A stretch of DNA of 64,000 nt from an uncultured Bacteroides sp. (GCF_963677945.1 NZ_OY782578.1:1-64000); one strand, 5' to 3'; positions 1 through 9,652 are shown, counted from the stretch's first letter. Numbers and translations: made by a program. Notes: generated by a model from the letters alone, not told the origin.

Positions 1-9
1 TTGAAAGTA

Positions 10-1122
10 TTATAATTCCCCCACTAATTCATAGGAAGTACTCCTTCCTCCTTCATCACTTTTTTGCAGAATACCCTTATTAATCAAGTCCTGAATATCC
101 CGAAGTGCAGTATCAGAAGAACATTTAGTAACTTTGGCCCATTTAGAAGAATTGAGCTTGCCATCAAAACCATCCCATAACAAGTTTATCATTTTAACCT
201 GACGATTGTTCATGCTTACCAGACGATGCTCTTCCCAGAAATTAGCTTTACCCAATACTCTACTCAATGAATTTTCTGTTTCAAGAAGTGCTGCTTCCAG
301 ACAATCGAGAAACCATTGAAGCCACAGAGTTATATCAAGTCCACCTTTCTGTGTTTTTTCCAATATCTCGTAATATTGTTTTCGCTGCCTTCGTATTTCA
401 GCAGACATACTATAAAAGCGATGAGGAATTTCGTCGGCACGAGCTAGAAACATATCGGCAATTGTACGGGCTGTACGTCCGTTTCCATCATCAAAAGGAT
501 GTATTGTGACAAACCATAAGTGGGCAACTCCTGCTTTCAAAACAGGATCTATCTGATGATCCGTATTTATCCATTCCAGAAATTTGCTCATTTCATAGGA
601 AATCAATTTTGAATCGAGAGCTTCATAGTGCACTTTTTCTTTTCCCATTGCACCGGAGATTACCTGCATCGGACCACCTTCATCCTGTCGCCAACCTCCA
701 ACTGTTATTTTAAACATGCCACTTCTGCCTGTGGGAAATAATGCAGCATGCCATCCAAATAGCCGTTGTTCTGCAAGTGGCTGCATAAAATTCTCAGTAG
801 CATCGAGCATAACTTCTACTACACCATCTACGTAACGGTCTGATTCCGGCAATCCTGAAACATCCATTCCTAAATGATGGGCAATGGATGAACGCACCTG
901 ATCATTGTCTAATAATTCGCCTTCAATCTCTGAAGATTTAATAACATCGCTTGTGAGAGCATTTAATATTGCTTCATTTTTTAAATCGAAACCAAGCAAA
1001 CTCATTTTCCCTACAAGCTTTCCTTGTAAAGCTCGTACTCTGCCCAATTTATAGGATAAAACTGCATCATCCCATGTAAAATGAGGCCATTCGTCTTGTT
1101 GCCAGATATAGATTTTTCTCAT
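10..1122 (-). CDS. Fic family protein (AMP-transferase type) with C-terminal winged helix
   Basis: The 370-residue protein carries the Fic active-site loop HPFDDGNGR at residues 208-216, the hallmark of enzymes that transfer AMP (or a related nucleotide moiety) onto protein hydroxyls. Residues 63-68 (SSEIEG) fit the (S/T)xxxE(G/N) inhibitory helix found N-terminal to many Fic domains, so the enzyme is probably self-inhibited. The last 80 or so residues look like a winged helix-turn-helix, which would let it bind DNA. The ATG at 1120-1122 lies directly beside a tandem palindromic repeat (1124-1221), so autoregulation is plausible. The target is unknown. No separate antitoxin gene lies next to it. 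The family call is secure; the function is inferred. Confidence 0.9.
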   Translation of the reverse strand: MRKIYIWQQDEWPHFTWDDAVLSYKLGRVRALQGKLVGKMSLLGFDLKNEAILNALTSDVIKSSEIEGELLDNDQVRSSIAHHLGMDVSGLPESDRYVDGVVEVMLDATENFMQPLAEQRLFGWHAALFPTGRSGMFKITVGGWRQDEGGPMQVISGAMGKEKVHYEALDSKLISYEMSKFLEWINTDHQIDPVLKAGVAHLWFVTIHPFDDGNGRTARTIADMFLARADEIPHRFYSMSAEIRRQRKQYYEILEKTQKGGLDITLWLQWFLDCLEAALLETENSLSRVLGKANFWEEHRLVSMNNRQVKMINLLWDGFDGKLNSSKWAKVTKCSSDTALRDIQDLINKGILQKSDEGGRSTSYELVGEL

Positions 1123-1123
1123 A

Positions 1124-1221
1124 ATCGCCGCATATTTTGCGGTAAATATAGCGATTATTCACCGCAAACAAAATTATTCGCCGCATATTTTGCGGCGAAT
1201 ACAACTATTATTCACCGCAAA
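1124..1221. repeat. Tandem 53-bp repeat of palindromic half-sites, candidate fic operator
   Basis: Two copies of a 53-bp unit lie immediately upstream of the Fic start codon. The block CGCCGCATATTTTGCGG occurs at 1126-1142 and 1179-1195, and ATTATTCACCGCAAA at 1154-1168 and 1207-1221. The second unit contains a perfect palindrome at 1176-1200 (ATTCGCCGCA, TATTT, TGCGGCGAAT), and the first keeps the inner part (1128-1142). All sites reduce to a half-site resembling TTTGCGGYGAATA in alternating orientation. A dimeric or oligomeric repressor site is the simplest reading; the winged helix of the adjacent Fic protein is the obvious candidate binder, by inference only. Confidence 0.75.
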
Positions 1222-1320
1222 GGTCTCTTCAGCAACTTAAAACAATATACACCAGTTGGTATATATTAACCTTACTCCTGAGAAGTTTATACCCATTTTT
1301 TCAAAAAAATGGCTCGAAAT

Positions 1321-1418
1321 AGTGAGGGATGAGCTCAAAAGTGGGGGTTGTAAATCCATCCCTCACTTATAAATCACTAATGTGCAACAAGTTGTGCGAA
1401 TGGTGAGGGAGTGAGGGT
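1321..1418. repeat. Inverted and tandem GTGAGGG-type repeat
   Basis: AGTGAGGGATG at 1321-1331 is matched by its exact reverse complement at 1357-1367, giving an 11-bp stem with a 25-nt loop. A tandem GTGAGGGAGTGAGGGT follows at 1403-1418. The same words recur around 32649-32933. It looks like a small dispersed non-coding repeat; no gene is visible here. Confidence 0.6.
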
Positions 1419-1488
1419 AAATATTTTAATATTGGTGAATGGCTTGTGAATTATTGGTTTTTTATTTTATCCTGTAGATAAGGTTTTG

Positions 1489-1496
1489 TATTTTTG
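1489..1496 (+). promoter_or_regulatory. Bacteroides-type -7 box TATTTTTG
   Basis: TATTTTTG matches the TAnnTTTG -7 element. It lies 29 bp before the ATG at 1525, which supports that start over an in-frame ATG at 1486 that would precede the transcription start. No clear -33 TTTG is seen at the expected distance. Confidence 0.5.
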
Positions 1497-1524
1497 CAAT
1501 ATAACTAAATACAGAACAGATTTT

Positions 1525-2703
1525 ATGAAATATAATTTTGATGAAGTTATTGACCGCACAGGTACTGATGCCTTGAAGCTTGAAGCACTGAAACCAAGAT
1601 GGGGAAGAGATGACTTACTGCCTCTATGGGTTGCCGATATGGATTTCCGTACTCCACCGTTTATAATGAATGCAATAAAGGAACGTTGCGAAAAAGAGGT
1701 TCTTGGCTACACTAGCAAACCAGCTTCTTACTATCAGGCTATTGAGAATTGGCTGTTTACAAGATATGACTGGAAAGTTTCCAAGGAACTGATTAGCTTC
1801 ACTCCGGGAATTGTAGTTGGACTTGCTCATGTTTTGAAATGCTTTACTCAGCCAGGCGATAAGGTTTTGATTCAAAGTCCGGTTTATCATCCGTTCTTTC
1901 TTGTAACAGAGCATAATTATCGCGAGGTTGTGCGTAACCCGCTGATTTTGGAAAATGGTCAGTACAAAATGGATCTGGATCATTTTAAGGAAGCTGTAAA
2001 AGGATGCAAGCTGTTCATTTTATGTAATCCTCACAATCCGGGCGGAAGAGTGTGGACAAAAGAGGAACTGGAGGCCGTTGCTGATATTTGTTACGAGAAC
2101 GGCACAATGGTTATCTCTGATGAAATTCATGCCGACCTTACTCTGAAAGGATATACACATACTCCTTTTGCCAAAATTTCAGAGAAAGCCAGAGTGAACT
2201 CTATTACATTCATGTCACCAAGCAAAGCATTTAATATGCCGGGACTGGCTAGTTCATATTGCATTATTGAAAACGATGAAGTAAGAAAAAAATTCAGAAA
2301 TTACCTCAACGCAAGTGAGTTTTCGGAAGGACATATCTTTGCATTCATAACCGTTGCTGCGGCATACGAGCATGGTACAGAATGGTTAAATCAATTGCTT
2401 GATTATATTCAAGGAAATATCGACTATGTGGATAGCTATCTGCAAAAAAATATGCCGCTTATTAAAGCTATTCGTCCGCAGGCTTCTTACCTAATATTCC
2501 TTGATTGCAGGGAATTGGGATTTAATCAGGAGGAACTGGTAGACTTCTTTGTTGATAAAGCACATCTGGCTTTGAATGATGGTTCTATGTTTGGTAAAGA
2601 AGGTACCGGATTTATGCGTATAAATGCTGGATGCCCAAGATCTATTCTGGAACAGGCTCTAACTCAGTTGCAGGAAGCATACAACAATAAATTTGCAGGC
2701 TAA
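1525..2703 (+). CDS. MalY/PatB family pyridoxal-phosphate aminotransferase (cystathionine beta-lyase type)
   Basis: This is a fold-type I PLP enzyme of the MalY/PatB branch, which usually acts as a C-S beta-lyase on cystathionine or other cysteine conjugates in the cytoplasm. Residues visible from the start at 1525 are LPLWVADMDF near position 32, NPHNPGGR (168-175), SDEIHADL (198-205) and the PLP lysine in SPSKAFN (K234). The length of 392 residues is normal. An upstream in-frame ATG at 1486 is rejected because it precedes the -7 box. A hairpin terminator follows. The exact substrate cannot be read from sequence; an aminotransferase role is the alternative. Confidence 0.88.
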   Translation: MKYNFDEVIDRTGTDALKLEALKPRWGRDDLLPLWVADMDFRTPPFIMNAIKERCEKEVLGYTSKPASYYQAIENWLFTRYDWKVSKELISFTPGIVVGLAHVLKCFTQPGDKVLIQSPVYHPFFLVTEHNYREVVRNPLILENGQYKMDLDHFKEAVKGCKLFILCNPHNPGGRVWTKEELEAVADICYENGTMVISDEIHADLTLKGYTHTPFAKISEKARVNSITFMSPSKAFNMPGLASSYCIIENDEVRKKFRNYLNASEFSEGHIFAFITVAAAYEHGTEWLNQLLDYIQGNIDYVDSYLQKNMPLIKAIRPQASYLIFLDCRELGFNQEELVDFFVDKAHLALNDGSMFGKEGTGFMRINAGCPRSILEQALTQLQEAYNNKFAG

Positions 2704-2711
2704 AAAATATT

Positions 2712-2763
2712 GCCCTGGCAGTTGATTTATCCATTGTGTGGAAAACTACTGTCAGGGCTTTTT
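2712..2763 (+). terminator. Rho-independent terminator
   Basis: GCCCTGGCAG (2712-2721) pairs with CTGTCAGGGC (2749-2758) with a single G-T wobble and is followed by TTTTTAT. It ends the aminotransferase transcript and sits between convergent genes. Confidence 0.75.
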
Positions 2764-2774
2764 ATATCTAACAA

Positions 2775-3677
2775 CTAAATACCTAATCCGTCTGTAAAAA
2801 GTCCTTCTACTGCTTTTTGTTGCAGAATGTTTGAGTAAGGAGGCAGAGGAGTTGTTAACCACACATTACCACCAATCACTGTATTGTGCCCAATCACAAT
2901 CCTACCTAAAACAGTGGAATTGGAATAGATTGTGACATTATCTTCCAAAATAGGATGACGAGGAATATCCTTGGCATGAGCTTTATCTGCCAGAATACTT
3001 TTTGCACCCAGCGTTACACCTTGATACAACCTTACGTGGTTACCTATGATACAAGTCTCGCCAATAACTACTCCCGTTCCATGGTCGATACTGAAATACT
3101 CGCCTATCTTTGCTGCCGGATGAATATCAATGCCGGTTTCGGAATGTGCCAGTTCTGAAATAATCCGGGGAATAGTTGGGACTCCAAGTAGCAACAATTC
3201 ATGAGCCACACGATGATTTATCAATGCTTTTATTGTTGGATAAGAAAAGATGACCTCAGCATAACTTTTGGCAGAGGGATCTCTGTCGAAGGTTGCTTTT
3301 ACATCTGTGCACAGCAACCGTTTTATTTCCGGAATCTTATCTATAAAAATAAGAGCCAACTCTGAAGCCTTCGATTTTATATCTTTTCCAACTGCGTATT
3401 GGGAACTAAAGCATATACCGTTATATATCTGTTCTGTCAACAATGAATATAGTCTTTCTGTATTCATTCCTATATGATACTTCAGCGTTTTTTGATTAGC
3501 TATTGAATCACCAAAAAATCCGGGGAAAATAATCGATTTTATAAGCTCTACTATTTCTGCGGTTTTTTCGATTGACGGCAGTGGCTTATCATGCCTGGGT
3601 ATATATTTATACTCTTCTGTTGAATGTTGAGAAAGTATATCTACATTCTTCAATATGGTTTCTGTTGGGCTTAACAT
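2775..3677 (-). CDS. cysE: Serine O-acetyltransferase
   Basis: The enzyme makes O-acetyl-L-serine from serine and acetyl-CoA, the first step of cysteine synthesis. The helical N-terminal half (about 1-180) precedes a left-handed beta-helix built of hexapeptide repeats. Catalytic residues D184 and H199 lie in TGIDIHPAAKIG and IDHGTGVVIGE, with the 15-residue spacing expected of the family. Length is 300 residues. It lies 30 bp downstream of the LuxR-type gene on the same strand and is probably co-transcribed with it. The divergent relative epsC is annotated in some Bacteroides, so the symbol is less certain than the function. Confidence 0.92.
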   Translation of the reverse strand: MLSPTETILKNVDILSQHSTEEYKYIPRHDKPLPSIEKTAEIVELIKSIIFPGFFGDSIANQKTLKYHIGMNTERLYSLLTEQIYNGICFSSQYAVGKDIKSKASELALIFIDKIPEIKRLLCTDVKATFDRDPSAKSYAEVIFSYPTIKALINHRVAHELLLLGVPTIPRIISELAHSETGIDIHPAAKIGEYFSIDHGTGVVIGETCIIGNHVRLYQGVTLGAKSILADKAHAKDIPRHPILEDNVTIYSNSTVLGRIVIGHNTVIGGNVWLTTPLPPYSNILQQKAVEGLFTDGLGI

Positions 3678-3707
3678 AATGATTCTGCTGTTTAGTGATT
3701 GTTTACT

Positions 3708-4373
3708 TTAAATGTAATATTCTGTAGGATCTATCAATCTTGCTTTTACTGCATAGATTGTTAGTGCATGAATACTGGAAACTCCCAGTTTCCGGAAAAT
3801 ATTTTTCCGGTGTGTAACTACCGTGTGATAACTGAGGCTTCGTATTGAAGCTACTTCCTTCGTTGTTTTTCCACCTGCTATTAAGGTTACAATATCCTTT
3901 TCGGTAGGTGTAAGATGAACATCTTCAAAAGTAGATTGTACAGGCGTACTGTTTTTGCGCATTAAAATGTTCAGCAATTCTGACTGAATATAGTATCGTC
4001 CTTTTAAAGTATAAATGATTGCTATTTTAAGTTCTTCCAGCTCAACACTTTTTAGAATGATATTCGATTGCATATCTTCTGCAAAGAAAGCCAGTTCGTC
4101 TTCTTTAAACTGATCTCCAATAAAGAGTTTACGAATACTTTTATGTCTTTGAAAGAAATCAATCAGTTCGTCTTTATCTAAAAAATCAAACAACTCCACA
4201 TCCATAATAAGCATAACCTCTTCCTCAGATTGTTTATCCAGCAAATCTTCCAGGTCTTGTTTATCTTGTGATTCAATAACGGAATCTACAAGCTCATTTT
4301 TCTCAGCCCATGTTTTTAAAGCATAGGATGTAAGCGGCTGATTATCCGCAATGATAAGAGTTGTTTTAGTCAT
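3708..4373 (-). CDS. LuxR/NarL-type response regulator
   Basis: The 221-residue protein has an N-terminal receiver-like region (residues 1-120, with acidic IIADNQ and IMDVELFDF) and a C-terminal LuxR helix-turn-helix (about 150-215; LTPTEKDIVTLIAGGKTTKE and the recognition segment SYHTVVTHRKNIFRKLGV). The likely phospho-acceptor is the Asp in IMDVELF. No histidine kinase gene is nearby, so it is an orphan here. It heads an operon with serine acetyltransferase and is divergent from susC. Control of either neighbour is possible but cannot be shown. Confidence 0.85.
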   Translation of the reverse strand: MTKTTLIIADNQPLTSYALKTWAEKNELVDSVIESQDKQDLEDLLDKQSEEEVMLIMDVELFDFLDKDELIDFFQRHKSIRKLFIGDQFKEDELAFFAEDMQSNIILKSVELEELKIAIIYTLKGRYYIQSELLNILMRKNSTPVQSTFEDVHLTPTEKDIVTLIAGGKTTKEVASIRSLSYHTVVTHRKNIFRKLGVSSIHALTIYAVKARLIDPTEYYI

Positions 4374-4423
4374 CTTCTTTAGATTAGGAATTAAATACGT
4401 TTTTCAATCTTTTTGTGATGGTA

Positions 4424-4454
4424 CAAAGATATACCATGGTGAGCGAAAGATAAA
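4424..4454 (-). promoter_or_regulatory. Promoter of the LuxR-type regulator gene
   Basis: On the minus strand, TATCTTTG (4424-4431) fits the -7 consensus TAnnTTTG and TTTA (4451-4454) sits 19 bp upstream, one base off the -33 TTTG. The start codon is about 50 bp downstream. Confidence 0.5.
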
Positions 4455-4761
4455 TCCCCTTTAGATGGCATTTAACTACCACATTTATGGTAATAGCAAA
4501 AGCAACACATTTTTGGTATATGCGTTAAGCTGAATACACAAAAATAATCTATATAAGTAGAAAAATAGTCCAGCAATACAATACAAACATCTATTAATCA
4601 AACACTTAAATACAGATAACATAAAATAACAGTTAGACTAATTTTCTATCAGAATAGACTATTTTACATGAGCATAAAACATATATTCTTTTAATTCGCA
4701 ACCGGTAGCCAATCAAAAGTTTATAATCATAACCGTTATTATAAATCTAAAAAGTAAAAAC
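4455..4761. other. Intergenic region between the LuxR-type regulator and susC
   Basis: About 300 bp of A+T-rich DNA upstream of susC. It must hold the locus promoter, but I find no good TTTG-N19-TAnnTTTG pair on the plus strand, and no ORF, hairpin terminator or RNA gene. A non-consensus or activated promoter would explain this. Confidence 0.4.
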
Positions 4762-7700
4762 ATGAAAAACAGTAAGAATCTAATTCTTAGAAAAACCAAG
4801 ATGGAAAGAAGATTCTGCATTGCCAGAATGGCAATAGCTTTAGGTCTTCTAAGTGCCTCTCCTCTTATGGCCGGAAACAGTTCCGGAACCAATTTATTAA
4901 GTCCCTATTCAGTTAACAAACAGCAGACAAAGAAAATAACAGGAGTTATTGTCGATGCAAAGGGGACACCTATTATTGGAGCCTCTGTTAAAGTAAAAGG
5001 AACACAAACAGGAACAATAACCGATTTGGATGGAAAATTTGAGTTATCAATAGATCCTTCAAGCAAAACACTCGAAGTTACTTTCATCGGTATGAAAAAA
5101 GAAGAGGTTGCTATTGGAAATAATACGAAATTTACAATAACATTGTCTGAAGAAAGTATCGGACTGGATGAAGTTGTGGTAGTAGGTTATGGTACCCAGA
5201 AAAAAGCAACAGTAACAGGTTCTGTATCTCAAGTGGGAGGTGACGAACTGAAAAAGGTTGCTTCAATAAACTTAAGTGGTGCTTTAGCAGGAAAAACAGC
5301 CGGTATTATTTCAAACGTTCGTTCTGGTGAACCGGGTGAAGATGGTGCCAGCATTTTAATTCGTGGTAAAGGAACTACAGGAAGCAATGCTCCGCTGATT
5401 GTGGTCGATGGTGTGGCCGATCGTAGTTTCAGTCGTTTAAATCCGGAAGATATTGAAACTATTTCTGTATTGAAGGATGCTTCTGCTGCTATTTACGGTG
5501 CCCGTGCAGCAAACGGTGTAATTCTTGTTACTACCAAACGTGGTAAAGAAGGAAAAGTGAAGATTAATTATAATGGTAATGTAGGTTTCACCCAACCAAC
5601 CCGCGTTCCTGACATGTTAAATGCTTTCCAATATGCTACATATATAAACGAATATGACAGAGGACATGATATGTACGAAACATATTCAAAGGATGTACTT
5701 GAGAAACTGCAGGATGGATCGGATCCTGTTAATTATCCTAGTACAAACTGGTGGAAAGCTGTTTCAAAAGATTGGGCTACCAAAACTCAGCACAGTTTAT
5801 CAGTAACTGGTGGTAATGAGAATGTTTCTTTCTATACATCTGTTCAGTATTTATGGCAGGATGCTATCTATAAAGAAAGTACACAGAATTATAGCCAATA
5901 TCAGTTTACTACAAATGTAGATGCCAAGGTTGGAAAAAGAGCAAAGTTTAGCTTTGATATCTTAGGACGTCAGGAAGTGAGAAACAGAGGTGTATTTGAT
6001 ACTGAATACTTGTTTGGTAAATTCCTGTCAACTTCTCCGATGGCTGCTGCTTATTATCCTAATGGGTTACCTAGAAGCGGTTACGATGGAATAACCAATA
6101 ATGCAGCAATAATGGTAACAGATAAACCGGGTACAAACAAACAAAAATACAACATTCTTACTTTAAAGCCTACTTTCCGTCTTGATCTTGATCCGATTAC
6201 TAAAGGATTATATGTGGAAGGATATGCAGCTTTGGACTTCTCTTTCAGAACTGGAAAGAGCTTAAATACTCCTTATGATGTATATTTATATAATAATTCG
6301 ACAGGAGAATATGAGAACCAGCGAGCCGGTACTGGAGCTATCAGTGTAAACTCATGGGCTGATAATTCTAATAAAATTACCTTAAACGGACGTTTAGGAT
6401 ATAGTCGCACATTTAATGAAGCTCATAAAATTGACGCATTTGTAGCTTACGAACAAAGCAAATATAACTTTAGTTCTGTTTCTGCATACCGCACAAATTA
6501 TATTTCGGCTGCTATTCCTGAAATTTTTGCTGGAAGTGGCGTGCCTAAAGACAAAGATAACGGAGGATATTCTGATGCATCGGCTCGCAGAAATGTTTTC
6601 GGACGTATCAACTACAGCTATAACAACAAATATCTGGCAGAATTCACTTTACGTGTTGATGGTTCTCAAAATTTTGCCAAAGGTCATCGTTGGGGTACAT
6701 TCCCTGGTGTTTCTGCCGGTTGGGTTATTTCTGAAGAAAACTTCTTCGAGGGAATTAAGCCTGTTGTAAGTTTCTTAAAGCTAAAAGGATCATGGGGATT
6801 AATGGGTAATGATGCTGTACCAGCATACCAGTTCCTTACAGAATATGGCTTAGGAAATGGAACTACTTTCGGCACAGAAAATGCTGTTAACAAAAGCACT
6901 TATATGGTTAGAACAGCCAACCCTCTTATCACATGGGAAAAAGCTCAGACCTACAATATAGGTATCTCTACCCAGTACCTTGACGGAAAATTCGGATTAG
7001 ATATTGATTACTTCAAATCTATGAGACATGACATTCTGATTTCCAGAAATGCTTCAGTGCCTTCTTACACCGGACTTACTCTACCTCAGGAAAATTTAGG
7101 TAAGGTTAATAATCAGGGTATAGAGTTTGTTGCAAATTACCAGGACAAAGCTGGCGACTTTAAATGGGGTGTAAGTGGTAACTTTACCTATGCGAAAAAT
7201 AAGGTAGTATACGTGGACGAAGCAAAAACGACTCCTGCATGGCAAAAAACAGAAGGTCATCCAATTGATGGATTTGAATTATACGAAGCAACAGGTATCT
7301 ATCAAACACAGGAACAAATAGACAATACTCCACATATTGCTGACACAAAACCTGGAAATCTTATCTATAAGGACAAAAATGGCGATAATAATATTACATG
7401 GGATGATGCATATCGTGTAAACCAATCAAGTACTCCTCAAATTATGTACGGTTTCACATTAAACGGTTCATGGAAGGGATTTGATCTGAATGTTTTCTTC
7501 CAGGGACAAGCATTGGCTAAGCAAATTATTCAGCCAAGTATGAACATGGTTACTGATTTTTATAATGGCAGATGGATTGACACAAATACTGCTGAACAAA
7601 ATGCAAAAGCAAGATGGCCAAGAGCTTTCATAAAACAGACTTACGGTGATGCTTTCAATGGACAGGCTTCAACATGGTGGATGAGAGATGCAAGCTTCCT

Positions 7701-7914
7701 GAGACTTAAATCTCTGGAATTGGGTTATACTCTTCCTAAGAAAGTAACAAAATTATTAAGTATAGAAAATATGAGAATTTATGCAAACGGTAATAATCTA
7801 TTCTCTATAGATAACATAAAGATCTGTGATCCTGAAGTTCCCGATAATGTGGCTGGTACCAATTTCTATCCACAACAGAGAATCGTTACTGTTGGTGTAA
7901 ATGTCACTTTCTAA
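4762..7914 (+). CDS. SusC/RagA family TonB-linked outer-membrane transporter
   Basis: The 1050-residue protein imports oligosaccharide or glycopeptide ligands across the outer membrane with its SusD partner. After a signal region ending near residue 40 comes a carboxypeptidase-regulatory-like domain (about 58-130), the TonB-box-like DEVVVVGYGTQKK (about 134-146), a plug domain with VVDGVADRSFSRLNPEDIET, and a beta-barrel ending in VGVNVTF with the usual C-terminal phenylalanine. It is the first gene of a locus with susD, GH27, a peptidase-like lipoprotein and GH127. An internal ATG at codon 14 is an alternative start with a more typical signal peptide. Confidence 0.96.
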   Translation: MKNSKNLILRKTKMERRFCIARMAIALGLLSASPLMAGNSSGTNLLSPYSVNKQQTKKITGVIVDAKGTPIIGASVKVKGTQTGTITDLDGKFELSIDPSSKTLEVTFIGMKKEEVAIGNNTKFTITLSEESIGLDEVVVVGYGTQKKATVTGSVSQVGGDELKKVASINLSGALAGKTAGIISNVRSGEPGEDGASILIRGKGTTGSNAPLIVVDGVADRSFSRLNPEDIETISVLKDASAAIYGARAANGVILVTTKRGKEGKVKINYNGNVGFTQPTRVPDMLNAFQYATYINEYDRGHDMYETYSKDVLEKLQDGSDPVNYPSTNWWKAVSKDWATKTQHSLSVTGGNENVSFYTSVQYLWQDAIYKESTQNYSQYQFTTNVDAKVGKRAKFSFDILGRQEVRNRGVFDTEYLFGKFLSTSPMAAAYYPNGLPRSGYDGITNNAAIMVTDKPGTNKQKYNILTLKPTFRLDLDPITKGLYVEGYAALDFSFRTGKSLNTPYDVYLYNNSTGEYENQRAGTGAISVNSWADNSNKITLNGRLGYSRTFNEAHKIDAFVAYEQSKYNFSSVSAYRTNYISAAIPEIFAGSGVPKDKDNGGYSDASARRNVFGRINYSYNNKYLAEFTLRVDGSQNFAKGHRWGTFPGVSAGWVISEENFFEGIKPVVSFLKLKGSWGLMGNDAVPAYQFLTEYGLGNGTTFGTENAVNKSTYMVRTANPLITWEKAQTYNIGISTQYLDGKFGLDIDYFKSMRHDILISRNASVPSYTGLTLPQENLGKVNNQGIEFVANYQDKAGDFKWGVSGNFTYAKNKVVYVDEAKTTPAWQKTEGHPIDGFELYEATGIYQTQEQIDNTPHIADTKPGNLIYKDKNGDNNITWDDAYRVNQSSTPQIMYGFTLNGSWKGFDLNVFFQGQALAKQIIQPSMNMVTDFYNGRWIDTNTAEQNAKARWPRAFIKQTYGDAFNGQASTWWMRDASFLRLKSLELGYTLPKKVTKLLSIENMRIYANGNNLFSIDNIKICDPEVPDNVAGTNFYPQQRIVTVGVNVTF

Positions 7915-7944
7915 TTTAACTAGTAACTCTAAACTTATAAAGAA

Positions 7945-9642
7945 ATGAAAAAAATATATATATGCGCAGCCATGATGATGGCTGGAATCTTCAGCTCATG
8001 CACCGATATACTGGATCAGAATCCGCTCAATTCATATACTGATAGTGCTATTTGGGGCGATTTGGCTCTATCGGAAACATTCCTGAACGACCAGTACAAT
8101 AGTGTAGAAGCTGAAACTCAGAAAGGATCACGATTTGCAAGTTATACAGAAGAAGTGTATCAAATGCATAAATATGGTACAGAATCTATTCAGCAAGGAC
8201 TACTCTCTCCCGATCAGTCGAATATCGGATGGGATGGTTCAACATGGAATCCATGGTCTTTCTATTACAAGGCTATTCGTAATACAAATATATTCCTGGA
8301 GAATATTGGAAGAGTACCTGCAGCAGGTGAAGAGAATATTAAATGGAAAAATGAACAAATTGGTCAGGCGTATTTCCTGAGAGGGTTCTTCTATTGTCAG
8401 CTTTACAGCTTATTCGGCGAAGTGCCACTTATAAAAAATTCATTTGGACTTAATGATGATTTTACCAAACAGGTTCGGGCTCCTAAAGATGATGTTGCAG
8501 AATATATCGTTTCACAATGTGACAGTGCTGCAATATTTTTACCTGTAAAGTATAGCGACGATAGCGACCTGGGAAGAGCTACAAAAGGAGCTGCATTGGC
8601 TTTAAAAGCAAGAACACTTTTGTATGCAGCCAGCCCACTTTTCGGCACTCCATCTCAAGCTAAGTGGAAAAGAGCATCTGATGCAAACAAAGCTGTTATT
8701 GATCTGAAAGATGAAAGCGGAGCACCTGCTTATTATCTGCAAGATGTATCAACCAGTGAAGAATACGCAAATCTGTTTATTAACAGCCAAAATCCAGAAG
8801 TTATTTTTGAAAAACTATACAATATTCAGAATGAAGGAACATCAAACAACTCTTACTTGTTCCAGGCTCCTTGTGGAACCGGCAGCGGTTTCAATGGATG
8901 GGGAAACTTTCAGGCTACTCAAGAAATTGTTGACCAGTTTGAAATGGCCAATGGAACTCCTTATGTAAGAGGATCTGAAAAAGAAAATCCTTATGTGAAT
9001 AGAGATTTGCGTTTCACTGCAACCATATTTACTGATGGATCTACATGGGGATACCGTAATGACGAAAGAGAAGTAGAATGTTTCTTTGGAGCAGAAGACG
9101 GAGTTCCAAACGGAAAAGACAGCCGTCGTGGAGATTCTTGGTGGAATGGTACTCAAACGGGGTATTATATCAAAAAATTCCTTGACAGAAATTATGATAC
9201 TTATGCTACTGATGCTCCAAGCACTCCTTATTTCATGTTCCGTTTAGCTGAATTCTATTTGAATTATGCAGAATGTCAGATTGAATTAGGTAACACACCC
9301 GAAGCTGTTGAATATATCAATAAAATAAGAAGACGTGTTCACATGCCGGATATTACAGCTGATAATATTGTAGCAAAGTATAGACATGAAAGACAGATTG
9401 AACTAGTATTCGAAGGACAACGTTGGTTCGATATCAGACGCTGGATGATTATTGAAGATGTTTATAGCAAACCTGTTACCGGTATGATTATCTGGAAACA
9501 TAGTGACGGAAGCAAAACTTATGAACTGAATCCCGAACCAATCGAATACAGAACATTCCATGCTCCAAAAAATTATTGGTTGCCAATTCCTAGATATGAG
9601 TTAAGAAGAGCTCCACAACTGGATCCAGCTCCTTATCAATAG
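7945..9642 (+). CDS. SusD/RagB family nutrient-binding outer-membrane lipoprotein
   Basis: The 565-residue lipoprotein forms the extracellular lid of the SusC transporter. A type II signal peptide ends at the SSC lipobox near residue 19. The TPR-rich SusD fold shows in QAYFLRGFFYCQLYSLFGEVPL and in the C-terminal RHERQIELVFEGQRWFDIRRW segment, both typical of RagB/SusD. It lies 30 bp after susC. The bound ligand cannot be deduced from its own sequence; the following enzymes suggest an arabinose- and galactose-containing plant glycan or glycoprotein. Confidence 0.96.
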   Translation: MKKIYICAAMMMAGIFSSCTDILDQNPLNSYTDSAIWGDLALSETFLNDQYNSVEAETQKGSRFASYTEEVYQMHKYGTESIQQGLLSPDQSNIGWDGSTWNPWSFYYKAIRNTNIFLENIGRVPAAGEENIKWKNEQIGQAYFLRGFFYCQLYSLFGEVPLIKNSFGLNDDFTKQVRAPKDDVAEYIVSQCDSAAIFLPVKYSDDSDLGRATKGAALALKARTLLYAASPLFGTPSQAKWKRASDANKAVIDLKDESGAPAYYLQDVSTSEEYANLFINSQNPEVIFEKLYNIQNEGTSNNSYLFQAPCGTGSGFNGWGNFQATQEIVDQFEMANGTPYVRGSEKENPYVNRDLRFTATIFTDGSTWGYRNDEREVECFFGAEDGVPNGKDSRRGDSWWNGTQTGYYIKKFLDRNYDTYATDAPSTPYFMFRLAEFYLNYAECQIELGNTPEAVEYINKIRRRVHMPDITADNIVAKYRHERQIELVFEGQRWFDIRRWMIIEDVYSKPVTGMIIWKHSDGSKTYELNPEPIEYRTFHAPKNYWLPIPRYELRRAPQLDPAPYQ

Positions 9643-9652
9643 GGTTAATAAC

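Noticed and set aside
1081-1269. Small plus-strand ORF over the Fic promoter repeats
   Set aside because: Its codons follow the tandem repeat and the antisense of fic. There is no independent coding signal.
1486-1524. Start of the MalY-type gene at the upstream ATG
   Set aside because: The -7 box at 1489-1496 would lie inside the coding region. Homology begins at MKYNF (1525).
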